Positions 11,844 to 23,860 of a stretch of DNA of 64,000 nt are shown here, piece by piece (the first letter of the stretch is position 1; every line of letters starts with the position of its first letter). The notes under the pieces are model-generated. The model ran no database searches. It was not told the DNA's origin and saw nothing but the letters and a program-made list of their open reading frames with translations. Location: assembly GCA_028015205.1 (NCBI GenBank), contig CM051521.1:96820513-96884512 (forward strand), read 5' to 3'. The stretch is from Mytilisepta virgata. Lineage: Eukaryota > Mollusca > Bivalvia > Mytilida > Mytilidae. A program made the translations under genes and the position numbers.

Positions 11844-11973
11844 CTAATTCAAGAATTTGTAACTCGTTACCGGAAAACACTAATAATTCACTCATGCGTT
11901 GCGGGCATTTGTGAATTATGGTGTTCTTCGGTCACTCGTTGAATATTTTGCGATATTCAAATTCTTGAATTAG
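11844..11973. mobile_element. Short foldback MITE, 16-bp perfect inverted ends
   Basis: CTAATTCAAGAATTTG at 11844-11859 pairs with CAAATTCTTGAATTAG at 11958-11973. Pairing continues inward with CCGgAAaACAC...ATAATTCAC against GTGAATTAT..GTGTTcTTCGG, so nearly the whole element can fold into one hairpin. The stretches either side (11268-11843 and 11974-12342) hold no gene I can see. Confidence 0.7.
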
Positions 11974-12342
11974 TTATCCTATAATTATCATCACTTATTA
12001 TCTGTCATCTGTGTGAATTTTCAGTTCATCCTCATAAAATTGAATTCACTGAATTTCAGGTTAGTGATGAATATGACAATTGATGTTAGTTATACCTCGT
12101 AGGTTAAACTTGAAGTGACAAATAATAAATAAAAAATGGCAATTTCTGGTCAGTAAATATCACTTACTATTACTGCTCAATGAAAACATTATTCAATTTA
12201 TATAACAGTTCAAATTTATTTTTTTAAACTGTTTTTTATTTTATTTTCAGTGCTATATTTGTGCATTATAAAACGATTTGTTTTGTTCAGTGCTATATAC
12301 TTACAGACAATCTAATATTCAAAGCAATCATGTCCAGTTTTT

Positions 12343-12920
12343 AGCTCACCTGACCCAAAGGGTCAAGTGAGCTATTCTCATCGCTTTGCATTCGTCGTCC
12401 GTTAACTTTTACAAAAATCTTCTTCTCTGAAACTACTGGGTCCATTGGAACCAAACTTGACCAAGAGCATCATTAGGGTATATACTTTAATAAATATGTC
12501 CGATGACCCCGCCTTCCGACCAACATGGCCGACATGGCTACAAATAAAACATAGGAGTAAACTGCAGTTTTTGTCTATCTCAAAAACTAAAGCATTTAGA
12601 GCAAAACTGAAGGGGTGTGAAAATGTTTATCATGTCAAGATCTACCTGCTAGTTTAATATAGGATCCAATGGGAAAATTCATTTAAAAATCTTCTTGTCT
12701 GAAACCAATTAGCTAGTTGGAACAAGACTTAGCTGTAATGGTCCTTAGATGGTTCTCCTTTAAGAATGTGTCCATTGACCTGGACTGTCAACCAAGAGTG
12801 CTGCCACAGCCGAACTTAGTTTAACATAGTACCCTATAGAAAAACCAGCCAAATTTTTAGTCTTGCTCAAGGTGAAAAGTAAAATCCAGGTGAGCGATAA
12901 AGGCTCTTGAGAGCCTCTAG
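12343..12920 (+). mobile_element. AGCTCACCTG element, copy A
   Basis: The 5' end after TTTTT is AGCTCACCTGacccaaagggtCAaGTGAGCT, a terminal hairpin. The 3' end is CAGGTGAGCGATAAAGGCTCTTGAGAGCCTCTAG, whose GGCTCTtgAGAGCC forms a hairpin one base before CTAG, followed by TTTTT. The interior has about three core units with 'ctgaaaccaattagc', 'ggtccttagatgg' and 'aacatagtaccctat'. There is no reading frame of its own. Confidence 0.85.
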
Positions 12921-13537
12921 TTTTTATGAAAATTTTTTATATGTCTACATGATAAAATATCTCATTTAATATACATAATTGTTGAAATTTATGATATGGT
13001 CATATTTTCATAGATATGTGAAAAGATTCTTGAAAAACAAATCAAAATGAGACAATGATCAAAGTTTTTTTTTTCTTTTTTGTGTACATAAATGCCTTGT
13101 TTAGTGATGGGTTTAATAGATGTTAGAAACATTACAATGTTTTGGTTATAGATTTTATTGTTTAGTTTAAAAAGAAATTAACATATGAAAATACATATCA
13201 AAATTTAGTAGAAGTTTATTATAATACAACTTTCATTTCAATGGAAAAGATAGAAACCATATTCAATTTTGATGGGAATTTTACTTTTTTTTTTCTTTTA
13301 TGGAGTGGCTACTGTTTATTGTAGTTTTGTTATTTAGCAGACAATGAAAATAAATATTTAGAAATTATTATTTTTCAATTTAAAAGCAGACATGTACTTT
13401 TTTAACTGAATTCTTGCCATAATATTATATTCAGGTGGTGATGACTTTAATGGTTTGTTTTTTTGAACCTATTTTGTTGCCTGTTGAAATGCTACATTAC
13501 CATGCAGGTGCAGCTAAAATCATATTACTTTATTTTT
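12921..13537. other. AT-rich spacer, nothing recognised
   Basis: T-rich and A-rich tracts only. No exon-like frame, and no inverted or tandem repeat of note. Confidence 0.4.
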
Positions 13538-15352
13538 AGCTCACCTGACCCAAAGGGTCAAGTGAGCTTTTCTCATCACTTGGCGTCCGTCGTCCGTCGT
13601 CGTCCGTCATCGTCGTCTGTTAACTTTTACAAAAATCTTCTCCTCTGAAACTACTGGGCCAAATTGAACCAACTTGGCCACAAGCATCATTAGGGTATCT
13701 AGTTTAAAAAATGTGTCCGATGACCCCGCCTGTCAACCAACATGGCCGACATGGCTAAAAATAGAACATAGGGGTAAACTGCAGTTTTTGTCTTATATCT
13801 CAAAAACTAAAGCAATTAGAGCAAAACTGACATGGGGTAAAAATGTTCATCAGGTCAAGATCTACCTGTCATGAAATTTTCAGACGAATCGGTCAACCCT
13901 TTATTGGGTTATTGCCCCTGAATTTTTAATTTTAAGGAAATTTTGCAGTTTTAGGTTATTATCTTGAATATTATTATAGATAAAGACAAATTGTAAACAG
14001 CAAAAATGTTCAACAAAGTAAGATCTACAAATAAGTCAACATGACCAAAATCGTTGATTGACCCCTTATAGGAGTTTTTGCCCTTTAAAGACGGCATTCA
14101 GCGTAAACTTTGCTTTTAAGATCTTTTCCTCTCAAACCACTGAGCCAATTGAGACCAGACTTTGGTGGAATGGTTCTTGGCTGGCCCCCTTCCAAACTTA
14201 TGTCTGGCATCCCCGACTTCCATGGCTGCTGTTACTAAAAATAGAAAAAAAAGGGGGGTGAATTTCAAAAACCTTCTTATATGAAACTACAAGGCCAGTT
14301 GGAACCAAAGTTGGCAGTAATGGTTTTTAGGAAGTTCTCTTTCAGAAATATGTCCAATGACCCGGACTGTTAACCAAGATGGCCGCCACAGCCGAACTTA
14401 GTTTAACATAGGGCCCTATGGGAAAATTCATTGAAAAATATTCTTGCCTTAAACCACTTGACCAATTGGAACCAGACTTGTCAGCAATGGTCCTTAGATG
14501 GTCCTCTTAGAGAGGTGTGTCTGATGACCCGGACTGTGAACCAAGATGGCCGCCACAGCTGAACTTAGTTTAACATAGGCCCTATAGGAAAATTCATTGA
14601 AAAATTGTGTTGTCTGAAACCACTTGACATATTGGAGCAGGACTTGGCGGCATTGGTCCTTAGGAGGTCCTTTTTCAGAAATGTGTCAAATTTCGTGGAC
14701 TGTAGACCAAGATGGCCGCCACAGCAGAACTTAGTTTAACATAGGACCCTATGGGAAATTCACTCAAAAATCTTCTCGTCTGAAACCACTAAGTCAATTA
14801 GAATTAGACTTGGTAGCAATGGGTCCTTAGATGGTCCTCTTTCAGAATTTTTGTGCGACGACCCAGACTGTCAACCAAGATGGCCGCCACAGCAGAACTT
14901 AGTTTAACATAGGGCCCTATGGAAAAATTAATTGAAAAATCTTCTTGTCTGAAACCACTTGACATATTGGAGCCAGACTTGGCAGCATTGGTCCTTAGGA
15001 GATCCTCTTTCAGAAATATGTCCGATCACGTGGATTGTCAACCAAGATGGCTGCCACACCGAACTTTGTTAAATATTGGACCCTATAGAAAAATTCAGTT
15101 AAAAATCTTCTTGTCTGAAACCGCTTAGCCAGTTGGAACAAGACTTAGCAGAAATGGTCCTTAGATGGTTCTCTTTTAGAAATGTATCCGTTGACCTGGA
15201 CTAAACCAAGATGGCTGCCACAGCTGAAATTAGTTTAACACAGAATCCTATAGAAAAACCAGCCAAATTGACTGCAACACTTAAATTTTTAGGTCTGCTC
15301 AAGGTGAAAAGTTAAATCCAGGTGAGCGATACAGGCTCTTGAGAGCCTCTAG
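13538..15352 (+). mobile_element. AGCTCACCTG element, copy B (long, multi-core)
   Basis: It has the same two terminal hairpins as copy A and a CGTCGTCCGTCGTCGTCCGTC patch near 13587-13615. There are about nine tandem core units of 150-180 bp. Each runs from 'cttcttgtctgaaaccact' through 'ggtccttagatggtcctct' and 'aaccaagatggccgccacag' to 'aacatagggccctatgg'. Tandem cores between fixed ends plus a neighbouring microsatellite is the layout described for pearl elements of bivalves. Confidence 0.85.
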
Positions 15353-15644
15353 TTAGTTAAGCCTATTGTTTAAAAAGTCCCTGATACTATATAACCTTTT
15401 ATGTGCCATAGAAGGAAGATTTTTGTTGTTGTTGATAGTAAAGAATTAGTTCTACATGGTTGTGTTTTTGTATTGTGATAATGTTTTTTTTATTAATGAG
15501 AATTTAGGAATTCTAATAATTAAAATCTTTAGTTGATTGTTTTACAAAATAAAAAAAAAATTTTTACCAGCTTATTTTTTTATCTTTCAAACAACAAGAC
15601 TGTGTGTAACCAACTTCATTCGCAGTTTTTTTTTTTTAATCTTC
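15353..15644. other. Spacer between copies B and C
   Basis: AT-rich with poly-A and poly-T tracts. No gene. Confidence 0.4.
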
Positions 15645-17096
15645 AGCTCACCTATCCTAAAAGGACATGTGAGCCTTTTCCATCACTTGGTGTCTGTCGT
15701 CCGTCCATCTGTAAACTTTTACATTTTCATCTTCTCCTCTGAAACCCCTGGACCTATTGAACTGAAACTTGGCCTGAAGCTTCTATGGAAGATCCTTTAC
15801 AAAGTTGCATAAATCATAATGGTCCGTGAAACCAAATGGCCGCCATTAGCATTTACATGTTCTGATTGGTCCAAATTTAAAACTCCTTCTCCTCTGAAAC
15901 CGTAAAGCCAAATGAACTGATTTTTGGTATGGAGCATCTGTGGAAGGTCCTTTACAAAGTTTGCATAAATCATGAAACAAAATGGCTGCCATGACCATTT
16001 ACATGTTCTGATTGGTCGAAATTTAAAACTTCTCCTCTGAAACCGTAAAGCCAAATGAACTGATTTTTGGTATGGAGCCTCTAATGAAGGTCCTTTACAA
16101 AGTTTGCATAAATCATCTTGGTCCCTGAAACAAAATGGCCACCATGAACATTTACATTTTCTGATTGGTCGAAATTTAAAACTTCTTCTCCTGAAACCAT
16201 AAAGCCAAATTAACTGATTTTTGGTGTGGAGCATATGTAAGGTCCTTTACAAAGTTTGCATAAATCATCTTGGTCCCTGAAACAAAATGGCCGCTGTGAC
16301 CATTTAAATGATCTGATTGGTCGAAATTTAAAACCTTCTTCCTTGAACCCTTAAGCCAAATGAACTGATTTTTGGTATGGAGCATCTATGGAAGGTCCTT
16401 TACTAAATTTGCATAAATCATCCCGGTCCATGAAACAAAATGGCCGCCATGAACATTTACATTTTCTGATTGGTCGAAATTTAAAACTTCTTCTCCTGAA
16501 ACCATAAAGTCAAATGAACTGATTTTTGGTGTGGAGTATCCATGCAAGATCCTTTACAAAGTTTGCATAAATCATCCTGGTCCGTGAAACAAAATGGCCA
16601 CCGTGACCATATAAATGTTATGATTGGTCGAAATTTAAAACTTCTTCTCCCTTGAAACAGTAAAGCCAAATGGACTGATTTTTGGTATGGAGCATCTATG
16701 GAAGGTCCTTTACTAAATTTGCATAAATCATCCGGGTCCATGAAACAAAATGGCCGCCATGAGCATTACATCTTCAGACTGGTTGAAATTTAAAACTTCT
16801 CCTCTGAAACCGTAAAGCCAAATGAACTAAATTTTGGTATGGAGCATCTATGAAATGTCCTTTACAAATTTTGCATAAATTATCATAATCTGTGAAACAA
16901 AATGGCAACCAGAAGCCTTTATATGTTCTCATTGGTCAAATTTTTAAATTCTCCTCCTCTGAAACCGTTTGGCCAAATGAACTTATATTTGGTATGAAGC
17001 ATCTATGGAAGGTCGTTTACAAAGTTTCCAGAAATCAATATAGTCCATCAAAAGTTTGTGACCCCTAGGTGAGCGATACATCCTCTGAGCCTCTTG
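15645..17096 (+). mobile_element. AGCTCACCTG element, copy C (different core unit)
   Basis: The ends match the family (AGCTCACCTatcc..., and CCTAGGTGAGCGATACAtcctctGAGCCTCTTG), but the core unit is a distinct ~150-bp sequence repeated about eight times. Its landmarks are 'gtaaagccaaatgaactgatttttggtatggagc', 'ggtcctttacaaagtttgcataaatcat' and 'ctgattggtcgaaatttaaaact'. The minus-strand open frames over it (e.g. 145 codons at 15797-16234) are made of the repeat unit and are not genes. Confidence 0.85.
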
Positions 17097-17685
17097 TATT
17101 TCTTGCCATTTATTTTGTTTCAATGAATATTAATAGTATTAAGCTTCATAATTACATACATTACAGTGAATTCAAAATTTTTTATATAATAACTATTATT
17201 ACTATAAAAAAACATGACACTTAGGCTGAAATTAACAACTATTAAAACGTTCATTTCAGTTGCTGCTCCTACAATTGTTTTGCATTTTTTTAATTGATCT
17301 ATATTTCTGAATTGACAGATAATTCTTTTAAATTCACACAATTGGTAATCATGACATGCAGTTGTTTAAAACTGTGAATTGAGGAAAATTATACTAGAGT
17401 TCCTTTTATGCTAGTTTTTCAACAAAAAAAAAAAATTTATTTGCCGACTAACCTTATATTATTTACAGGGGAAATATATATATCTAATATTATGATATAA
17501 TCCAGTAATGTATGCATACATATGTATTATAATTATATTACTTGTTTAAAATAAAAGTGTTGATTTCAAGTGTGTTTTTGTCTTTTTTGGAATATATTGG
17601 AAAAAATATGTGTCTAGTTGTATTGTAGCATTTTGATGAAGAATTCTACTAGTAGAACTTCAATCACTCCAACTTAATTAACTGC
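17097..17685. other. AT-rich spacer, nothing recognised
   Basis: No exon or repeat was recognised apart from short TA-rich tracts near 17480-17530. Confidence 0.4.
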
Positions 17686-18076
17686 TATGACGCGGAATCA
17701 AGGTTAAAAATATTGATTTTAGTATATCCTAAAATCAATTTAGCATATACGGAAATATTCAGCTTATACAGAAATATTGGCGCGGAATCAAGGTCATAAA
17801 TATTGATTCTAGTATATACTAAAATGATTTTAGGGTATCCTAAATTCATTTAAGCATATACTAAAATCATTTTAGTATATACTAAAATCATTTAAGTATA
17901 TACTTAATTCATCCCCCCCCCCCATTAAGCCCATACTAAAATCATTTAAGGGTATCCTGAATAATTCAGTATATGCTAAATTGATTTTAGGGTATCCTAA
18001 AATGAATTTAGGATACCCTAATATCGATTTTAGTATATACTAAAATCGATATTTATGACCCTGATTCTGTGCCATA
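17686..18076. mobile_element. Foldback element 1 (TATG-type ends, TTAGTATATACTAAA core)
   Basis: The left end TATGACGCGGAATCAAGGT is the imperfect reverse complement of the right end ACCCTGATTCTGTGCCATA. The 6-bp sequence aactgc flanks it exactly (17680-17685 and 18077-18082) as target duplication. The interior is a 21-bp palindromic tandem unit built on TTTAGTATATACTAAA with GGTATCC variants. A second copy of the left end is found near 17780. There are no genes. Confidence 0.85.
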
Positions 18077-18096
18077 AACTGCAGCATTTTTTTGTC

Positions 18097-18870
18097 AGCT
18101 GACCTTTACCAAAGGTCATTGTGAGCTAAATTGTGAATTTCCATCGTTTTTCCATAAACTTTTATATTTTAATATTTATCTCTGAAACCATTAAGCCAAT
18201 TGAAACAAAACTTGACAGCAATGGCCCTTAGGTGGTTGTCTTTAAGAAATGTTTTTGATTACCCAGAATGCCATAAAAAAACCACCATAGCTGAACTTGA
18301 TTTAATGTAGGACCCAATGTGAAGATTCACTTCAAAGATTTTCTTGTTTGAAATCACAGACCAAAGACTTGGACCACCATCTAACTATGGCCAAACTGTT
18401 TTTAAATGGAACCCTTAGGAAAATTTACTTAAAGATCTTGTCTGTAATCATTAGGCCAACTTGAACAAAATTTTGCAGCAATGGATCTTATGTTTTCCTT
18501 TTCCAGAACTGTATCCAATGGGCATGGATCAATAACCAAGATGGATTGCACAGCAGAATTTAATTTAACATTTACCCTATCAAAAATTCTTGTCTAAAAG
18601 CACCCAGTCAGCTGGAAGAAATCTTTGCAGCAGTGATCCTTTTGAGAATTGTATCCGATGATCCAAATGGCCACAGCTGACAGGATCCTTTTGGAAAAAT
18701 TCACTCAAAAGCCTATCGAGTCAGTTGGAACCTAACTAAACACTAATGGTCCTTGGGTAATCGTCTTTAAGAATTGTCTCAAATAAATCTGACTGCCATC
18801 CAAAATAGTTGCCACATCATATCTTAGTTTAACATTTCCGTATGGAACATGCACTTTTTGTCTGCAAATT
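18097..18870 (+). mobile_element. AGCTCACCTG element, copy D (old, diverged)
   Basis: The 5' hairpin is recognisable (AGCTGACCTttaccaaAGGTCAttGTGAGCT), followed by decayed core units ('tgaaaccattaagccaattg', 'ggcccttaggtgg', 'aaccaagatggattgcacagc'). The 3' hairpin is not recognisable, and the right boundary is approximate. Confidence 0.6.
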
Positions 18871-19046
18871 TAAGTTATGAACTGATTTTCAAGGTAGATA
18901 ACAAACAAAAGTTTACAAAGTATCATCATTGAACTCCGAATGGTTCTCAAAATGTATATATTATGTAGTATAGTGCGGACAGAATTATTCCTCTCAAATA
19001 CATATTTAAACTTGCATTTGGTGAGAGATTTTTTACCCTGTTGAAG

Positions 19047-21299
19047 CAGGGATGGGGTAATCGTAATCAGTAATCGCAATCATCTGTAATCGATTACATT
19101 TTTTGCAGTAATCACATGTAATCAGTAATCATGTCTTTTTTTGATTACAAGTAATCAAATGTAATCGATTACTTGGTAAAAAAGGCCTGTAATCATGATT
19201 ACTTTTTGATTACTTTATGATTACATGAAGTAAAATCTGTTAAGATTTAAAACAGTTTTTTTTCACTTAAAGCTTTAATTTAAAGCATTTCAGTGAAGTA
19301 AATAAATTTCACTTATTTTTTTTCTGACAGTGTTTCACAAAGAGCTTTGGATTCATGATTTTCAATGGTAGACTAAATATCCAGAGATTGTGATGGTCTT
19401 TTTTAACAATTTTCAAAAGAAGGATAATTAGAACTTATTGATTATCCCTTAGGTGAAAAATTTGTTAAATAAGAAAATAAGTCTTATATTGTCCCTTAAA
19501 AAATTGCCTTTAGATATTGGTAAAAACAGCTCACTGACCTTATAAAAATGTACATGTATTAATTTAGTGGTGAACTTTCATTTTGGTTTTGAAATCATGG
19601 CAGAAAGGATGTCTGCTTTGAAAAGACATTTTGGTTTCACAGATGATTCTACTAAAGCTTTGTGCAAACATTGTGATAAATTAGTTTCATGGAATGGGAA
19701 AACCACCTCCAATTTGCTGACCCATTTGAAGGTAAGGAATAAACTGTTTTTAAAATTGATACATAAAACATCCATTAAATGTATTTTATTACATTGAATA
19801 TGTGAATGAAAAAAAAAATGAAACAATAAAATAACCAATTTACATGTTCCCACTTACTGGCATCTTAGGACATTTTAAAGTTATTTTATCTGTTTGTATT
19901 GTCCGTTTGATGAATTGAATTATAATTATTTAAAAAAAATATTTATTTAGGTTATGGTATATGAACTAGTCTTTATTCAAAGTACAGTCACATTAATGCG
20001 ATTTTAAAAAAACTATTCATATTGCATCTACTGAAGTATTTGGCTGGGCACTGGCAACCTATAATGGAGTTAAAACAAACATACAATTTAAAATGTTTTA
20101 ATAAGACCGTTTTTAATTTGCATGTTGTTCAACAGTATGTTAGGGGATTTTTTACCTGTAATTAAAAAAGTACATGTATGATCTTTATGACAGGATAACA
20201 CCTGTTATAAAAACATGTTGTTTGATTAAATGACTCCCCTGAGGGACATTTATTGTTAATTGTCATATTTGACACTAGTGAAGCCACTTTTACTAATACC
20301 TAATTAGAACTTATTTTATAATTAGAAATAAATAAGATAAAAATACCAATTTGTAAATGAATTAAAATTTATTATTTTTTAATTCATTTACAGAGAAAGC
20401 ATGAAAAAGCCTATAGTGAATACATCAGCAATGATAATGAGGAGCCCACGAAAGCTCAAACAACTATGTCAAGCTTCATAAAATCAACATCTACAGCTAA
20501 ATTCTCCTCTAATGACCCCAGTCAGAAACAGATAACCGATTGCCTTGTTTCATTTATTGCTGGAAATTTGACACCTCTGTCTATCGTTGAAAATCCTGAA
20601 TTCAAAGCTCTTATAGAATCACTGAACCCTAGGTATCAGCTTCCGAGTAGGAAACATCTTTCGACAAAACTCTTGCATCAAAAATCTACAGACATTCAAA
20701 ATAACATTAAAGAAAAATTACGATCTGTACAAAATATATGCCTGACAATTGATATTTGGTCGAATCGTCAAATGAAAGGGTTCCTGGGTATCACAGGACA
20801 CTTCATTCTAGATTGGTGCATGAAATCATTCATGGTATCGTGCAAGAGATTCAAAGGCAAACACACTGCCGAGAATATAAGGCAAGAGTATGAAGAGGCA
20901 GTTGCATGCTATGATATAGCTGACAAGATAACACACATCATAACCGATAATGCGGCAAATATGTCCAAGGCATTTCTATTTAGTTTACCTGGGTTTTCAT
21001 CCGAAAATGAGGAACCCAGCGAGGTATCAGACAGTGAAGATGAAACTGAAGATTCAGAATTTGATCACGTTGAGGTAGAATTCCCTGAAGATGATATGCC
21101 TAGACATGGTCGATGCTTTGCACATACCTTACAATTAGTTGTAATCATAATGTAATCATGATTACTTTATACAATGTAATCAAATGTAATCGATTACATT
21201 TTAAAAACAGAGTAATCATGCTGTAATCGATTACATTTTAAAACCACTGTAATCATGATGTAATCGATTACATTTTATAAGTAATCGACCCCATCCCTG
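19047..21299 (+). mobile_element. hAT DNA transposon, internally deleted copy
   Basis: The terminal inverted repeats are CAGGGATGGGGTAATCG at 19047 and CGACCCCATCCCTG ending at 21299. The 8-bp target duplication tgttgaag is exact at 19039-19046 and 21300-21307, which is diagnostic for hAT. Both subterminal zones (about 19060-19225 and 21143-21285) carry many TAATCGATTACAT-like repeats, probable transposase-binding sites. The coding part stops right after the second catalytic block and runs straight into the 3' subterminal repeats, so the C-terminal half of the transposase gene is deleted. Confidence 0.95.
19597..21155 (+). CDS. Truncated ZBED/hAT transposase, two exons
   Basis: The exons are 19597-19731 and 20394-21155, with a GT-AG intron in phase 0; the frame is open throughout. 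The ATG at 19597 is in frame with an upstream ATG at 19567. Exon 1 plus the start of exon 2 encode a BED zinc finger (CKHC...HLKRKH). Exon 2 carries the linker and the start of the RNase-H-like hAT catalytic domain: LTIDIWSN (first Asp), HIITDNAANM (second Asp), an inserted acidic stretch rich in Glu/Asp/Ser, and the conserved CFAHTLQLVV. The protein ends four codons later, in the transposon's subterminal repeat. The third catalytic residue and the C-terminal dimerisation domain are absent, so it cannot be an active transposase. It could still bind DNA through the BED finger. Confidence 0.85.
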
Positions 21300-21307
21300 T
21301 GTTGAAG

Positions 21308-22530
21308 ACCTAATTGTTAATTGAAAAAGTTAATGACCAACAATAAAAGTGCATACTTCCTTGCTGAGATTTTGTCTCTTTCAACAATAATACACCTTCT
21401 ATCATATAATCTTATAGATAATATTTACAGCAACGATGCAAAATCATACCTAAAATACTTGTTTCTTCAAATATCCATTTATTGTCCAATCGGTGAGAGA
21501 AAGGGAAGGATTGCTTAGCGTTTGTGTTGATATTGGATAATTATACATGTCAACTGCAAAAAGAAGGTTATGCCTTAGCATGAAGCAAAGAAAGTAGAAA
21601 ATATACACTTATAAAGCCTAGGTATGTCCAAACTAACATAACGGAAGAACAAAGTAATACAAGCTTTAACCATCTAAGCACCTCTTAAACTTTGAGTACA
21701 AACGAATGCAATTTAGTTTTTTCTATCTATAACCACATTTCAACAACCCTTATATGGCAATTATTCTCTTTTTGACTCAAAAGTTATCATTTGTGCACAA
21801 TATTGCAGCATTTTGGAATGAAAGACAAATATAATATAATGACGCAAACTCATATAAACACCCCCAAGAGACAAGGTCATCCTTACTATCCTATGTTCTC
21901 TCATTAGTGCATCAAATGTTAATACCTGTACTTCGTTTAACGCGAGTATTTTTCCCAAATAATGACAGGATTAAATCTTTTTAGATCATATTACCATTCC
22001 ACAGAAACACAGACTCCTGCCTATTTCCTGCCTCCTCCAGGGCTTATTTGACTCGGAGGGGTAATGGTTGTATGTAAAATTAATTATTTTCTGCTCACGA
22101 GAAAAGGTTTTATTGACTAAGGACACAATATCTACTTTATTTCCGTATATCCGTATATCTTCGTAGACCAGAATATTTATTCGCAAAAACTTCCTGCAAT
22201 TTTCCCTCTCCCCCCATTCGGGGAAAAACTGTACAAGCGAAATAAACTAAATTAGTACTGTGAGTAACTTCTTAACCACTTTTGTTCAAAAGAGACGTCT
22301 AACTTGGTCACCTGGTGAAATATTTTTCGCTGCGCTACATGCGCTAGCTCCACTTCAAATACACCCGGAAGACATTGAGGTTTTAAGAGATGTTAAGTAT
22401 AGCGCAATTCGATAGTCAAACACATACAATAGTGGACACACTAAATGTCTCGCCGGAGTAACCACATGGAAACACAATAAAGATTATCTGATACCCGACA
22501 CTGCAACTCAAAGGAAAATGCGTTAAAAGA
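21308..22530. other. Intergenic, no gene recognised
   Basis: Short open frames (e.g. 21321-21518 +, 21761-21958 -) lack motifs and splice context. Nothing else was identified. Confidence 0.4.
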
Positions 22531-23860
22531 AATAGTATTGGTCAGGCAACATTTGTCTGAAAAATCTCATGCATGTCATTCAAGCCTAAAATGTGAAAAA
22601 GGTCAGATGACCGGTCTCAGACTAGTATGTACCCACCTAACACCACCTAACACTATCTATAGACCAAAAATGGTCATACATTTATAACATTTGTTGGGAA
22701 ATGGACCTATTTGTAAAAACGGGATGAGAGTCACTCAGGCCTAAAATTGTGGTAAAGGTCAGGTTTTACTTGCCAAGAAGTACGTACAGACCATTTACAG
22801 TGGATATAGGTATAACAGCTACAGAGAAATGGAATTGATCATGAAAATGTGACTGAAGTGTGAAATTCAGTTCTATGTCTCAGACAGCCATGTACCCACA
22901 TATTACTATCTATAGACCAAATATGGCTGGTCTATGTATTTCAGTTGCCGAGAAATGAACATTATCCCAAACGTTAAACAAGTCATTCAAGCATGAAAAA
23001 GAGGTCAAAGGTAAGGGGTCAGATGCTAAAGTGGTATATACCCACTAAGAACTTCTATCAACCAAATACTGTAAGACTAGTTAGTAAAGTTGCAGAGAAA
23101 TAGACAAATACTGTAAGCCTAGTTAGTAAAGTTGCAGAGAGATAGACTAAATCACGAAAATGCATAAGTCACTCAAGTATGACATTCAAGTTCAGCTGAC
23201 GGTGTTAGACTGGCACGTTCAGCTGACGGTGTTAGACTGGCATGTTTCCACTAACTACCGACCAAATATGAGGTATTACAGTTGCTATGAAATGGACTTA
23301 ATCTCGAAAATTTAACGCAAGTCACTCAAGCATGAAATTGTGGTCAAGTTCCAGAGACAGTTGTCAGCTGGCATATACCCATTAAGAACTATCTATTGAT
23401 CATATGGAGGGCTTAGTTGGTACAGTTGCTATGAAATGGCCTTAATCAAGAAAATGTGACAGGGGTCACTCAACCATGAAATTGAAGTCAAGGTCAAAAG
23501 GCAGGTGTCAAACCGACATGTATTCACTAAGAAATTTATCTATTGACCAAATGCGGTGTGTCTAGGTATTATATAATACAGTTGCTGAGAAATGGACTTA
23601 ATCTCGAAAAATTTAATAAAGTCACTCGAGCATGAAGTTGAGGTCAAGGTCCAGAGACAGATATCAGACTGGCACGTACCCATTAAGAATTATCTATAGA
23701 TCAAATATGCGTTTGAAAGTTGCCGAGAAATGGATTTAACCACGAAACTTGTAGGCAGATTTTACATTTAGTTAATGAAGTCAATGAACCATGAAAACGA
23801 GGCCAGGATCACAAGACAAGTATACTGTGGCAACTTTATACGATAAGGTATCTGTGGACC
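22531..23860. repeat. Degenerate tandem array, ~130-160-bp monomer, about 8 copies
   Basis: Each unit runs 'gtcactcaagcatgaaattg', 'ggtcaaggtccagagacag', 'cactaagaactatctattgacc', 'gttgctgagaaatggacttaatc'. Units start near 22576, 22731, 22853, 22982, 23167, 23322, 23465, 23620 and 23779. Two recent local duplications lie inside: about 40 bp at 23063-23148 and 26 bp at 23193-23245. Confidence 0.8.

Noticed and set aside
15797..16741. Minus-strand ORFs with repeated QKSVHLAL-like blocks
   Set aside because: They are read from the tandem cores of the AGCTCACCTG element copy C, not a protein gene.
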